In this document: positions 48,882-60,219 of the stretch, one piece after another | How positions within the stretch are numbered: position 1 is the stretch's first letter | Layout: each line of letters opens with the position of its first letter | Assembly (NCBI GenBank): GCA_020055645.1 | Contig: CM034546.1 | Span: 133,507,875-133,571,874, forward strand | Length of the DNA: 64,000 bases | Direction of reading: 5' to 3' | From: Tomocerus qinae | Lineage: Eukaryota; Arthropoda; Collembola; Entomobryomorpha; Tomoceridae | Notes under the pieces: model-generated | Databases searched by the model: none | The model's input: the letters and a program-made list of their open reading frames with translations, nothing else | Told to the model about the DNA's origin: nothing | Made by a program: the position numbers and the translations under genes

Positions 48882-51565
48882 ATGTTGGGGATTATTTTAT
48901 GTCTTATCACTTTCTTGGCCATTTACTATTTTGTGTGTTTTCACGGAAAATCCAGAAACTTTCCTCCAGGTAAGACACTACTAACTAAATCAAGATTAAT
49001 TACTAAAAATCAATTTCTAAACTTAAACGGAGTTTATTTTTTTCACAAAAGGGCCATTTAGTTGGCCTATCGTAAGAAATTCTCTGCAGGTTGGATTAAA
49101 ACCGCATAAAACAGTGCTAGAAATGAAGAAAAATACGAAAATATAATTGGTCTTTATCTTGGTCCTAAAATGTATATTACATTTAACAAGGGAGAGGGAC
49201 ACTTTTGTTTTGTTTCCATTTCCATGTAAATCCCAGCCGAGATTAAGTTCATAAATAATTAAATTATTTTTTAAGTGTATATCTCGTTGTAATTTCAGGG
49301 TAGTCTTTATTAATTCGCTCGATTTTATTAAGGAAGTGCCAAGTTTATGTGGTCCAACTTACATGCCTTTTCTGGCAGTACAAGAGACTGGGGAATCCAG
49401 AGGTTAGTATTCTTTTAACTTCTTTGGTGAATTTATTTGTAATTTTATTTTTAATCAATTATCGTTTAGGAATAGTAAACAATTCTGGGAAACACTGGCA
49501 AGAACAACGTCGATTTGCCTTTTCATATATTCGATCTGGATTTCGCAATGGAGTTCCAATGGAAAATTTAATTTTGCATGAAGCTAATGAATTAATTAAG
49601 GATTTAAATGAACATTGTGGTCTTCCTATATCGACTAACGGCATTTTTACCATACGAACAATAAACACCTTTTGGAGTATTCTTACTGGAGAAAGATATG
49701 CAGCGACGGATTAAAGAATGTTAAAGATAATTGAACATTCCAATAAGCAAACTTAAAAATATTAAATTTTCATTTTTGCTAAATTAAATTAAATTAGTTT
49801 TAAATCCACTTTTGCTTTACAAACTCACCTTTGCTACCAGAAATTTATTTTTTACCAAGAATTGAAAAAACTGGTAGATGAATAAGTCGTGAATTCAATT
49901 TTATTTTCGCTGACAAGTGAAATATATAATTTTAAAATTCAAATTAGCGGAATTCCAAGGTGAAAGATAGCCGAAAATTGACAAATAGGCTACAGAAAAT
50001 CTTTGAAATGGCACTATATAGGGATTACTAACAAAATGAGGTTTAAGAAAGAATTAAATATAACAAAAATGCTATAAAAAGGAAATAAATTGATAACGAG
50101 CACGTGGCGCTGTTATTACAATTGAGCTTGCAAACCGGCTTTGATGCTCATCTTCAAAATCTTAGTTTCTAAAATGGAAAAGTGCATTCAGTTTATTCAT
50201 TTTCATTTATTTCGATTTTTGAATAATTTTTTTTACAGGTTTATGTCGTCTGAAACCGCCCAAGGAATATTCGTCTCCTTCCATAAATTGTCCAAAATGT
50301 TTCCGAGAATTTACTATCTAACCCGCCAAAAAACAATAAAGTTATTAAATATCTTATAAAAATAATTCTTCCATATTCTGATAGAAATAATAAGGCAAAC
50401 CCCCCTCTTCCATACTCAATATTAAATCCAGAGACTAGCTCAGATTCCCCTTCAGAAAAATCAAAAGGAGTGCGGTTTGTCTCAGCTAACCTTGAAGTCA
50501 ACCAACAAAAATATAAGGGATAGAAAAAAAATAAAAATCAAATCAGGTCTTGATTTAAATTAAAAATATTTTTAATTAAGAGACCCAACTAAAAAAATTA
50601 AACTTTTACTATTCAGGATATGAGAAACTAATGGCCAACATAAACCCAGCTTTGGAATTTATGGAAGAAATAATTGATAACCACAAGGAAAATTATCACG
50701 AAGGAATTCAAAGGGATTTTATTGATTGTTATTTAAAAGAAATTGGAAATACGACTGAAAAAAATTCTTCATTTTTTGGAAAAACTGGAGGTATAACTTT
50801 AAGAATTATGTAATAAATACATTGTAAAACGTTTGAAAAAGCTTTCTAATCAAATAACAAATTTTATTAGATGAAAGTTTGCTACATAGTCTTTACCATC
50901 TCTACTTGGGCGGATCGGAGACCGTGGCTTATTTTTTAATGGCTTACTATCCAGATAAACAAAAAAAGTTGTGCGATACCATATCGAAAAAACTGCAACC
51001 AGGACAAATGCCTTCATTAAAAGATCGGCCAACGTAATGTACTTTCTAATTGTCAATAATTTTTACGCTTTTGACATAATTTCATTAAAAATCAAGTGAA
51101 CACCAAAAATATCATATTTTAGATTACCTTTTGTTCAAGCACTAATAACGGAAGTTCTGAGATTTGCATCTGCAACCCCCATTGGGGTTTTTCATGAAGC
51201 TACAGAAGATACCAAATTTCGTGAATATTTTTTTCAACGGGCACGTTGGTGGGTGCTAACCTCTTTGCAGTTGCTCATGACCCGGAAATTTGGGGCGATC
51301 CGGAAATATTTCGACCTGAACGATTTTTGAATCAAGATGAAACAAAAGTACTTGACCACTTGGAAATAATTCCTTTTTCAGCTGGACGTAGAATTTGTCC
51401 AGGAGAATCTTTAGCTAGGAATTATTTCTTTTTACAATGAGATTTTTTCAATCTTTTAAAGTTGAATTTGACCCAAATGAGCCAACTCCACTGTTAAAAC
51501 ATTTAAGAGGAATAACTCTTTCACCTGTTCCTCACAAAGTGATATTTACAGCGAGATATTTATAA
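48882..51565 (+). pseudogene. Cytochrome P450 pseudogene (CYP2-clan-like)
   Basis: Eight exons recognisable on the plus strand: 48882-48969, 49052-about 49190, 49299-49402, 49470-about 49755, 50239-about 50360, 50617-50790, 50871-51033 and 51123-51565. It has a membrane anchor (MLGIILCLITFLAIYYFVCF) with NFPPG-PFSWP, helix C HWQEQRR, helix I LGGSETVAYF, helix K EVLR, PERF, and the haem loop PFSAGRRICPG with the axial Cys. Lesions: a one-base loss in an A run near 49130, a missing exon 2 donor, an in-frame stop at 49712-49714 (ERYAATD then TAA), a frameshift in a T run near 51230 and an in-frame TGA after the FFLQ segment near 51438. With intact motifs but several breaks it is a recent ER monooxygenase pseudogene. 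Some one-base breaks in homopolymers could be assembly errors; the stops are harder to dismiss. Confidence 0.85.
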
Positions 51566-51999
51566 ACAGGTTTCAATACACTACTGGTTGAGGTTTGACG
51601 AAGCTTCCATTCCATTTCTGACAAATAAAAAAGTAAGTTTGTATCCAATATCATTGTTTTTTAAATTTAATAAATTGTCGAATCACAGTCATAGTCAAAA
51701 ACATTCATGGTATATTTATCCAGCTTAACATTTCAGCTAATATGCTAATATTATATGTCAGCAGCCAAGAGATGTTTAGGCTTTTCTAATAAAAGTGAAA
51801 AGTTGAAGGCCGGACAGTTCCAAGGTACTCAAAGTATGGTATATATCGTTATATTATTATTCTCGTGGCTATATTTCATATAGCAAACACTCCAATTATA
51901 CATAATAAGCATATTATTGTACTGTTTGTCACAAAGCCAAGGTCTGAAATTTTTGCAGTGAGAGTGTGTAGGGTTTAGTTGCAGTAGTAGTGAGTGACA

Positions 52000-52312
52000 C
52001 TTTGAAGGTAAAAAAGTGATTATAACTGGAGCTGGAAGAGGTATGTGTACTTTAATTTCTACCCGACAAAAATTAATTCATCAAATTAAATATCTACAAT
52101 TAATTTAAAGATGACTAACACATCTAACAATACACGTGTAATAATTTCACTTCACTTCACTTCATAACTTCACTTTCATCACTTTAGGATTAGGAAGAGC
52201 ATTGGCAAAAAGGCTGCATGATAATGGAGCGACTGTGTACGGTTTATCCAAAACGGCAGAAAGACTGGACAGTTTAAAGAAAGAGTGTCCAAATATAATT
52301 ACATTTTGTCAG
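52000..52312 (+). pseudogene. SDR (L-xylulose-reductase-like) 5' fragment
   Basis: Two exons joined in phase: up to 52040 (GKKVIITGAGR) and 52188-52312 (GLGRALAKRLHDNGATVYG to ECPNIITFCQ). Together they give the NADP-binding TGxxxGxG motif and first Rossmann helix of a DCXR-type SDR. No ATG is found for the first exon; an in-frame TGA sits just upstream. The donor CAG|GT at 52313 is followed at once by the 18-bp minisatellite, and no downstream SDR exon follows. It complements the 3' fragment at 44.9-46.6 kb, on the same strand but in the reverse order along the chromosome. Confidence 0.8.
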
Positions 52313-52316
52313 GTCC

Positions 52317-52757
52317 CTAACAACACATGGTGCCTCAACAACACATGGTGCCTTAACAACACATGGTGCCTCAATAACACATGGTGCCTTAACAACACAT
52401 GGTGCCTTAACAACACATGGTGCCTTAACAACACATGGTGCCTCAATAACACATGGTGCCTTAACAACACATGGTGCCTTAACAACGCATGGTGCCCTAA
52501 CAACACATGGTGCCTCAACAACACATGGTGCCTCAATAACACATGGTGCCTTAACAACACATGGTGCCTTAACAACACATGGTGCCTTAACAACACATGG
52601 TGCCTCAATAACACATGGTGCCTTAACAACACATGGTGCCTTAACAACACATGGTGCCTTAACAACGCATGGTGCCCTAACAACACATGGTGCCTCAACA
52701 ACACATGGTGCCTCAATAACACATGGTGCCTTAACAACACATGGTGCCTTAACAACA
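52317..52757 (+). repeat. 18-bp minisatellite, right array (about 24 units)
   Basis: The unit ACAACACATGGTGCCTTA varies mainly in the last bases (CCTTA, CCTCA, CCTCAATA). A higher-order block of about 180 bp is repeated: the variant GCATGGTGCCCTA recurs at 52486 and 52666. The SDR exon frame stays open through the whole array (NNTWCL per unit) to a stop near 52798. Confidence 0.92.
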
Positions 52758-52799
52758 CCTTACCAAAGTCTTTTCGTGTAAGTATGTACACTCAGTAAA

Positions 52800-54070
52800 G
52801 TTTCCCGGGAATCACTGCAAGTAAGCCACCCCAGGCTTGAGCGGTAGCATAGCTCTACTACTATAGTTGATGCTGTTCTCTCCCCCTAAAACACACACAA
52901 GCCTTAAAAATGCACTTTCCCTAAAGGATATATTGTTTACCAACTTAGTAACTTTGTGGACATTTATACTTAGCGTTCAAGTAATAAGTCGTAATCATTT
53001 CTATAGAATACCAGAATTTGTTCTCAGAATCTGAATTCCAGGGAAAACAGACACAATCTATTTATTACAAATGTATAGATTTGCAAATCCCTCTCGCATG
53101 TGATTAGTATTATGTGTGAATATTTTATCCGCAGTAATAATATCTATTGAATCACAAACTCTCCATTTACTTACTCACATAAACTAACCATACATATAGG
53201 AATTTGAACTCTACATTATACTCATCAACTCAATGGTGGAAAGCCTTATTGCCCAAATATTTCGGTGAATTAGGTGAGTCATATGCACAGATATATGCAC
53301 ATAATAGGAAAGAAATTTATTGAGTAAAGTATATAATATTATAGTTATGGTATTATGGTATTAGTAGGTATATCTGAAATACTTTATTCTTACATGTGAG
53401 AAAATATTGTGTTTAAAGCATACAATAAAAAGGAGTAACCTACTTAGCCTTTGATTCAATAGTGTCTAGCCACTGCTACTAGAACTAAACCAATTTAACT
53501 GATGAAATTGCAAAAAATCCTATAACAGTATTAAGGATTGTTAAATGCTGCTATGTCTTAGTACCTTTCATACAAGTCACCATTTATTTGACTTCGTAAA
53601 ATTGTTCTGTTACTGTTACGTAGCGTAGGCAATAACACAGTCAGTTCAGATAACAAAGTTCTAGCATCGTATGTCTAACGTACTGTAGTAAAATTGCACT
53701 TGCTTACATCGTTAGCAAAAAGTTCCCATTTAAAAACAAAAAATTAAGGTTTAGCTTCGGAAAAACTAAAAATATAAAAAAAATAACAAGAGGAAAGAAA
53801 ATCAAGGCGCCTTTTTAAATTTGTGTTTTTAAAAGTAAACGAAAATTAAAACACATTTCTCGCATGCATTTGACTACTCAAAATAAATTTTTTAAATTGG
53901 ATTTCCCATACTGAAATTTCTTTTTTGGAATTCTCCTTCATGCTTGTCTTAAAAATCTTGATACATCCTGAAAATGGGAATCATATTGTTATACGTTCCG
54001 CTGATTTCTCTGGCTAATATTCAAAATCTGTACACCCCCTTAAAAAGTAGTACCACACTACCAAAAGTTA
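52800..54070. other. Intergenic, no gene seen
   Basis: AT-rich; no SDR exons continue here and no other coding region is supported. Confidence 0.4.
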
Positions 54071-54074
54071 AGTT

Positions 54075-54395
54075 GTGCTAAGACTGAGACTCAAAACCTT
54101 TTTGTGGCTAAATCGTGACTTGTACTTAGTGAAATTGAAAATCAAGTTGGGAAGGGTTTATGTGTATGTTATTCGATCGAGTGTAATACGATGGAATAGA
54201 TAGATATAAAACTTTATTTTCATTCTAAACTTCCTTTCAACTTAATGTTCAATCACTTATAATATATCGATGTGCATTACATAAGGTATGCGGCAAAACC
54301 GTTTTATCCGCAAAGCCTTTTTTAAGACTAAATGTCAAAATAGTTTTATGCGAAGCTATCTATTTCAGTTCTGATCAAGATGGCGACAGTTAAAG
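54075..54395 (+). pseudogene. Truncated duplicate of chemoreceptor 5' region
   Basis: Aligns with 55110-55425, the promoter, leader and first codons of the intact chemoreceptor gene (shared CTTAGTGAAATTGAAAATC-like block, CGCAAAGCC, AGCTATTTATTTCAG-like acceptor and ATGGCGACAGTT). After MATV the frame ends within a few codons and homology stops. It is the 5' end of a second receptor gene that was truncated or lost. Confidence 0.75.
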
Positions 54396-55401
54396 GCGAG
54401 GCTTAAGCCACCGAAAAGCCATAACACAAATGTTCCAAATAGTTGTTTGTATATAGTTTGAATTAGAGTGTATTTAATTTTAATTCGACGGAGTGGTACT
54501 AAAAGCGAATAAAAATATTTCATTATATGTGCTAAAACTGTCGCTGACTGAAACGTTGACATAAAATATAGAATTTATAGCCCAATCTGTAATCGCCACA
54601 TTATAAAATTATTTTGAATGATTACATCTTTTAATACAGTCTTAAAATCTGGTGCAACCTATTAGTGGGAGTTTAAGTAAGTACTTTGTGTAAGTTATAT
54701 TCATATTTTTGTAAAATAAATTCTATACAATTTCAGTGTCTAACTGTAGTGGGAACCTAGTAAAGTAACTAAAATCAAAGAATTTATACAAATTTTAATG
54801 CTGTTGAAAGAGTGTAACATTTTACTACTCTACTACAGAGCTACTCAATATTTTCGCAGATTTGCAGAATTCGTCTTTTCAAATTTGTTTTAGGTTTTGC
54901 AAATCTCAAACTCAGATTTTTGATACTCGATTAACAATAGGAAGATCGGCAAAGTCGACCACTCATGGAGCCTGATAAGTAACTATAGCATGAAGCTACA
55001 ATTATTTGAAGTCACAACTCCTGTCATAAGAATTAGAGAGGATTTTAACTGACGCGGAATGGGAGTGATGTATATTCTCAGAATTTGTATGTATAGCTAA
55101 TATATTATTATATATGCTAAAACTTTGTGGCTGAATCGTTGCTTAGCTTGTACTTACTGAAATTGGAAATCAAATATAAAAGAGTTTAGGTACTCATTGT
55201 TCGAGTTAAGTATGGTAAGCTAGATAGAATGTTTTCTTTTCATTTTCCTTTTAACTTAATGCTCAACTGCTTCTAACATATTGACGTGGATTACATATAT
55301 AAGAGGCAAATCCGTTTTATGCGCAAAGCCTTTCATAAGACCTGAATACCTGAATGCCAAAATAATTTTCTGTAAAGCTATTTATTTCAGTCTTGATTAC
55401 A

Positions 55402-56765
55402 ATGGCGACAGTTGTGCTTCTTGATCCTTTCATCGAATATTTCAATGTGTACGGGTCTAAATGTTGGGCGTCACCTTTCCAATGGAATCCCGTTACCAAA
55501 AGAGTAAATGTCACTGACAGTTATTTTCAATATTTAGCCTGGATGAGTTGTCTTGTTGCCCTTTTTTTGGTGAACATTTACTGCATTTTAACTCTGATCA
55601 GTCAAATCTTCAAACCGACACTCCACATTGGCTACATCATCATTTTCATTATATATATCGTCGCAATAACATTGGCACTAGCCTTCAATGTTGGAATTGG
55701 GCTTAACGCTAAAGAATATGTTAGACTTATGAATACACTCATCATTCAAGATACTCTTCTCATTGGTAATTAGTTAATATTTAAAACGATCATTTAAATA
55801 CATGCAATTTCTACTTACATGTTGGACATCATGTCAATAAAGTAATTAAATTGTGACGAACATAAAAAATACAATAAAAAATCAAATAATTGGTAAAATT
55901 AAATTTAAAATAATTAATTAATTTTTTATATACAGATAAATATATCCACAATAGCGAACGATGGGCTTTTAACCAACTTCAGGATATCAAAAATTGCTTA
56001 AGATTCCTTAATATAGCAGCGATGGTGATTAGCCTCCTTATGGCTCCATTAGTATTCACCATTAAATTCAATCCTGTGATGCACCTTTTGGAAACATACT
56101 TCGCTTTCATCGATTGCTTACCCATAAGAGTTTTGATATTCTTAATAATGCCTGTCTTTGGGGTACAAATATTTTCATCGTGGCTAGGGGCAGTGCATTC
56201 AGCTATGATCTATGAATATTTCCTTCTATTTTGGGGTCAAATTTTGTCGACGAAACCAAAAAACGGAACTTATGTAAGAGCAAAGAAATACTTCTGGCAG
56301 AATCCACAGGAAGCAATGTCATTCTACAGAATGCTCTACGTCTTCAATACAGATGTAAATATCAATTTGGTTGACACAATGTCTATCTCTTGTTTCTTCT
56401 TGTTCATTTTGTTACACATTGTTATTAATTATTGCATGGTTGCACTAAACCAAGTTATTCCAATGCCAGCTTTCCTTATTTTTCCAGTGTTAGCCATAGC
56501 AATTATATGCGGTGAAATGTCTTTGGTTCCAACTGCAGAAAAAGTCAGTTCTGTAAGTAATGATTTCCGTCGAATGTGGTCCAGGTTTCCCGACAGAAAA
56601 ATTAGAAAATGCGTACGAAGTTCTCGAAATCTGAGAGTAAATATTGGCCCATTTTTCCCAATAAGACGAGGACTAATTATGCAGATTATGGAAAATGTTG
56701 TTCTTCATTCGGTCAATTTATGTCTATCAGTAAAAGTTGACAAAAGTAGAATAATCCAGTTATAG
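55402..56765 (+). CDS. Gustatory-receptor-like seven-transmembrane chemoreceptor
   Basis: Two coding exons, join(55402..55765, 55936..56765), 397 residues, in phase. The length and seven hydrophobic segments fit the insect GR/OR superfamily, whose members are ligand-gated cation channels in sensory neurons with an intracellular N-terminus. Segments visible: about 53-75 (LAWMSCLVALFLVNIYCILT), 82-105, a pair around 150-205 including FLIMPVFGVQIFSSWLGAVH, then LFILLHIVINYCMVA and PAFLIFPVLAIAIICG. The tail GPFFPIRRGLIMQIMENVV occupies the place where GRs have their last helix and TYhhhhhQF motif; the motif itself is not recognisable. A TTTATTTCAG acceptor lies 11 bp before the ATG, so a non-coding 5' exon is likely. 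The family call rests on topology and C-terminal pattern. Confidence 0.65.
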
Positions 56766-57166
56766 TCCTAACACCCAATTAAGGTAGTGTGGGGACTTTG
56801 GACGAATATGATTCTGGGAAATCGACTGTACAGTAATATGGCTTCCAGTTTCAAAATCAAGATTTTTAAATTATCACGCAAGGTTGATTTTCGAAAAATG
56901 TTTTTAAAACATCGAAAATTCAGTTAAAAAATTTTTTTATTAGATTATTTTTTTATTTTATATATTTTTAGTGGCGTTTTGCTGTATATTTATTTCGATT
57001 TTAGACGAGAATTTGTTAAGAATTTTAATTTATTTAATGTTAATTGATTCTATTTTCCCAAAAATGATAATATATTGACGAAATCGGAATCTCTCGGAAT
57101 CTCTCCTTCGTGTATTACATATTAATATGATGGCAGTTGTTAAGTTGATGTACATTTAAATAATAC

Positions 57167-57172
57167 AATAAA
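57167..57172 (+). promoter_or_regulatory. Polyadenylation signal after chemoreceptor
   Basis: AATAAA about 400 nt after the chemoreceptor stop; the 3' UTR would be convergent with XKR G. Confidence 0.4.
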
Positions 57173-57494
57173 ACATTATATAAAAATTAAATAACAGATT
57201 TATTAAACCTTTTATTCTGTACGCGCATGCACTTAATGTGAGATTCCTGACAATGTTGGTATTGTGACTATTTACATGAAATCATTATTGAAATGTTATA
57301 TTTTAAAAATAAATTGTATTTAGGTCAGCAATGACAGAATTATTTAACTGTAAATTATATTTTGCTGCTAAGACAAAACTAAACATTATTTTGCATTGTC
57401 GTTGTGATTTACAATTTATAAATTGGTAAAAAATAGATAAAAGATTAAAATAATAATTTTTACATAATGTATAGCTAGTTTAAAGACTTCTTCC

Positions 57495-60056
57495 TTAAAT
57501 TTTGGGATTTTCAACACCACTACTAACATTTCGCAACTCTTTAAAAAGTCCCAAAACTGTAAACTCATTACGGAGGGTTTCTAAGTGTTTTTCAATGTTA
57601 GTTTTACACAAGGTCATTTCAACTTCTCTATAATATTTTCCATGAAGCACTAAAATGACAAAGCCACAAATAAATCCCAACTGAGGAGTTAAAATCAAGA
57701 GAGAGTCGCCGTAAACAAAAATACAAAGAGTTAGGACAATAATATTTTGAACAAAATACATCAAATGAATAAATATGAATTTCTTTTCGATTCGGGTTTC
57801 CGGAATAATAATGTAGAGAAAAATATGAGAAAAGGATCTCACACTCACTCTAATAGGAGCAAAATCGGGGACATGGTTCACAATGTCTACTAAAACGTAC
57901 CATACAGCCATAATAACCCAATTCACCCCACAAAAAACAAAGAAATAAAATGTGCTTTTTTCAAATATCCAAACGAGAGTAAACAAACGGGGACCTGTAA
58001 TATAAATATCAGAGTTTTAAAGGGCTACAATGATTCATATTATATTTATTATATAATAGTATGCATACCCAGAACAAGAAAATATCCAAAAGTCATCAGG
58101 ACCAAGCTCCAAAGTGAAATCACAGGTTTTTCAATAAGAGATGATGCATTGGTATAAGTCTTATAGGCAAAACTAATTGCACAGCTACATCCCATCGTCG
58201 AAAAGAATACTGTCAGACAAGATTGTGGAGTGACTGTAAACAATTTATAATAATACTTTAATACAATAAGTTAAATAATTTAAAATTTTAAAATTTTTTG
58301 AAATAATCGACATACTTTTTCCTTTAAATGGACCATTGGGATCGCCATATTGATGTATGGCAATAAACATTTGCAAAAAAATCTGGGGAATGGTTTCCAT
58401 TGTGGCTTCTATCAGTCCAATGATACGAAGATGACCTAACAACCAACTTACTTGGTTAACAAATTTTGAATTGTATTGAGGAAGACTAGATAGATATTTT
58501 CCATTCACAGCAAAAAAGTATTGCACAGCGGTGTACCACAAATACTTCATATTTCTGAAAAATTAAAGTATAACATAATTTATATTAGAAACAATTTGTT
58601 AATTTGTTAACCAATTAGCCATGTATTTTTCATAACTATGAAGTACTTACAAAAGAAGCGGAGATAGAAGCAAAATAGACAAAATACAGTCTCGCATCAG
58701 AGTAACAATAAATCGGCAGCTTAGTCTTCTTTTTGCAATTCCAGTCTCACGGCCGTATTTGCTTTGGAAATGTTAAAAAATATTGAAAACGCATTATCAT
58801 ACTAAATGTATAAGTAATATATAGTGTAATTTGACAAGCACAATATTTTATTATGAAAAAATTATAAGTTATATGGAATTGGGTATTGAATTGGAAATTT
58901 TTAAGCTCTTAAATATACATGAATAGGAAGTAAAATTTTTTATTAATTATATATTTTATAACTGTAAGACTTTAAGGGATTTGAACTATCAAAGCTCAAT
59001 TTTCAAAGTCCAAAATTTTATTATGCATGAATTTGTATTTAATTTTTGTATCATTTACCACAGGCAGATCCAATAAGCTGTAATCAGGGACGGTGCGAAG
59101 ACAAATAAAATAGTCAATAAGAAATATGTCCAATGTTCGCTTTGGTAGTAAATAGCTGCCATGTATATATCTGAACCAACATCAAAAATGTAAAGCGAGA
59201 CACTAAAAACAATCATCATAAGGTCCACAAGCGTTACGTAGTTTGTTATCTCATCATTTTCAGAGTTGGACGAGGGGTCGTCAACAAGGCTGGAACACGG
59301 TGATGGTGGTTTTGCGTCATTTTCACACTCGGTGGTCTCATCCTTAACAAATGTAAAACAATCTTTTAGATAATTATATAATCACAACAAAATTAATTAC
59401 TTACAGGCACGTATCCGTAAGATAAATTATTTCCAAAATAGGACATATTGACGCAAAGAGCGAAATAATATTGATTTTTTGGCCTTTATTGAGAGAAATC
59501 TTCTCTTTTTCTCCGATTTAGGGGGGATTCGCCCCCGCCTCCTATTGGATACGTGCTTGATTACTTATTTATTATATTATATTTATCCATGTTAGCCCCT
59601 ATGAGTTAGGAACTACTATTTCAAGAAATTAGGTTCGAATATCTGGTAAAAACTATTTACTAGTAACTTTTTTTGCAATTATTGTTAAACGTTAGTTTAA
59701 TTAGTTTTGAATATAAATATCCAACATGCAATATCTTCTACAAATTCTTCGAGACTAGACAACCAAGTAGGATAAGAGATTTGCATACTAAAAAAATTGG
59801 AACCGCGGTGACTCAGTAGACCTTGTTTCAAAAAAGGCTATGGATTTTTTATTTAAATTATTCAATGATTTTTAAAAATTGATTGAAGGCAGTAGAGAAA
59901 ATAGTTTAATATTTAAAGATTATTTAAAATACAAAATAGTATAGTTAGATTTTTAAGGGAAAGACAAACTTTATGGATGTGGCTGCAGTTTTTGCACAAA
60001 ATGTTCGTGGGTATAACTTGGATGCTGTCTTGAGAGGGTGATTGAAATGACCCCAT
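57495..60056 (-). CDS. XK-related membrane protein, copy G
   Basis: Minus-strand exons 59970-60056, 59059-59342, 58651-58761, 58316-58554, 58069-58233 and 57495-57994; 461 residues with every phase consistent. The N-terminal exon is short (MGSFQSPSQDSIQVIPTNIL) and ends at the conserved weak donor AAA|GTTTGT. Exon 4 carries LLGHLRIIGLIEATMETIPQ and FLQMFIAIHQYG. Exon 5 has a one-residue change, FFSTMGCSCAISFAYK. Exon 6 has FTLVWIFEKSTFYFFVF, VLVDIVNHVPDFAPIRVS and the tail RNEFTVLGLFKELRNVSS, ending VENPKI. Copy G is separated from its closest paralogue F by the SDR/P450/chemoreceptor block. Intron 1 holds a hAT-type MITE. Predicted multi-pass plasma-membrane protein of the scramblase family. 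Confidence 0.87.
59404..59559. mobile_element. hAT-type MITE with 8-bp target duplication
   Basis: 156-bp element. The left end CAGGCACGTATCC and right end GGATACGTGCTTG are inverted with 12 of 13 matches. The flanks are identical 8-bp copies of ATTACTTA (59396-59403 and 59560-59567), the length made by hAT transposases. It has no coding capacity and lies in intron 1 of XKR G. Confidence 0.85.
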
Positions 60057-60219
60057 CGTCAATTGTCAAATAATTTCCAAAAATATTTCAACCAAATAAA
60101 GTTTTTGGTCACCACCAAGACCCACTTTCTCAGAGCCGACCTTAAAAAGGTAATAAAGGAAAGATAAATTGCAATTTATCAATAAGTAGTAGTAAATATT
60201 TGAAGGAAATACAAGACAT

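Noticed and set aside
52309-52791. 160-residue LLRHHV-repeat protein on the minus strand
   Set aside because: Purely the antisense reading of the 18-bp minisatellite; any 18-bp array without stops gives such frames.
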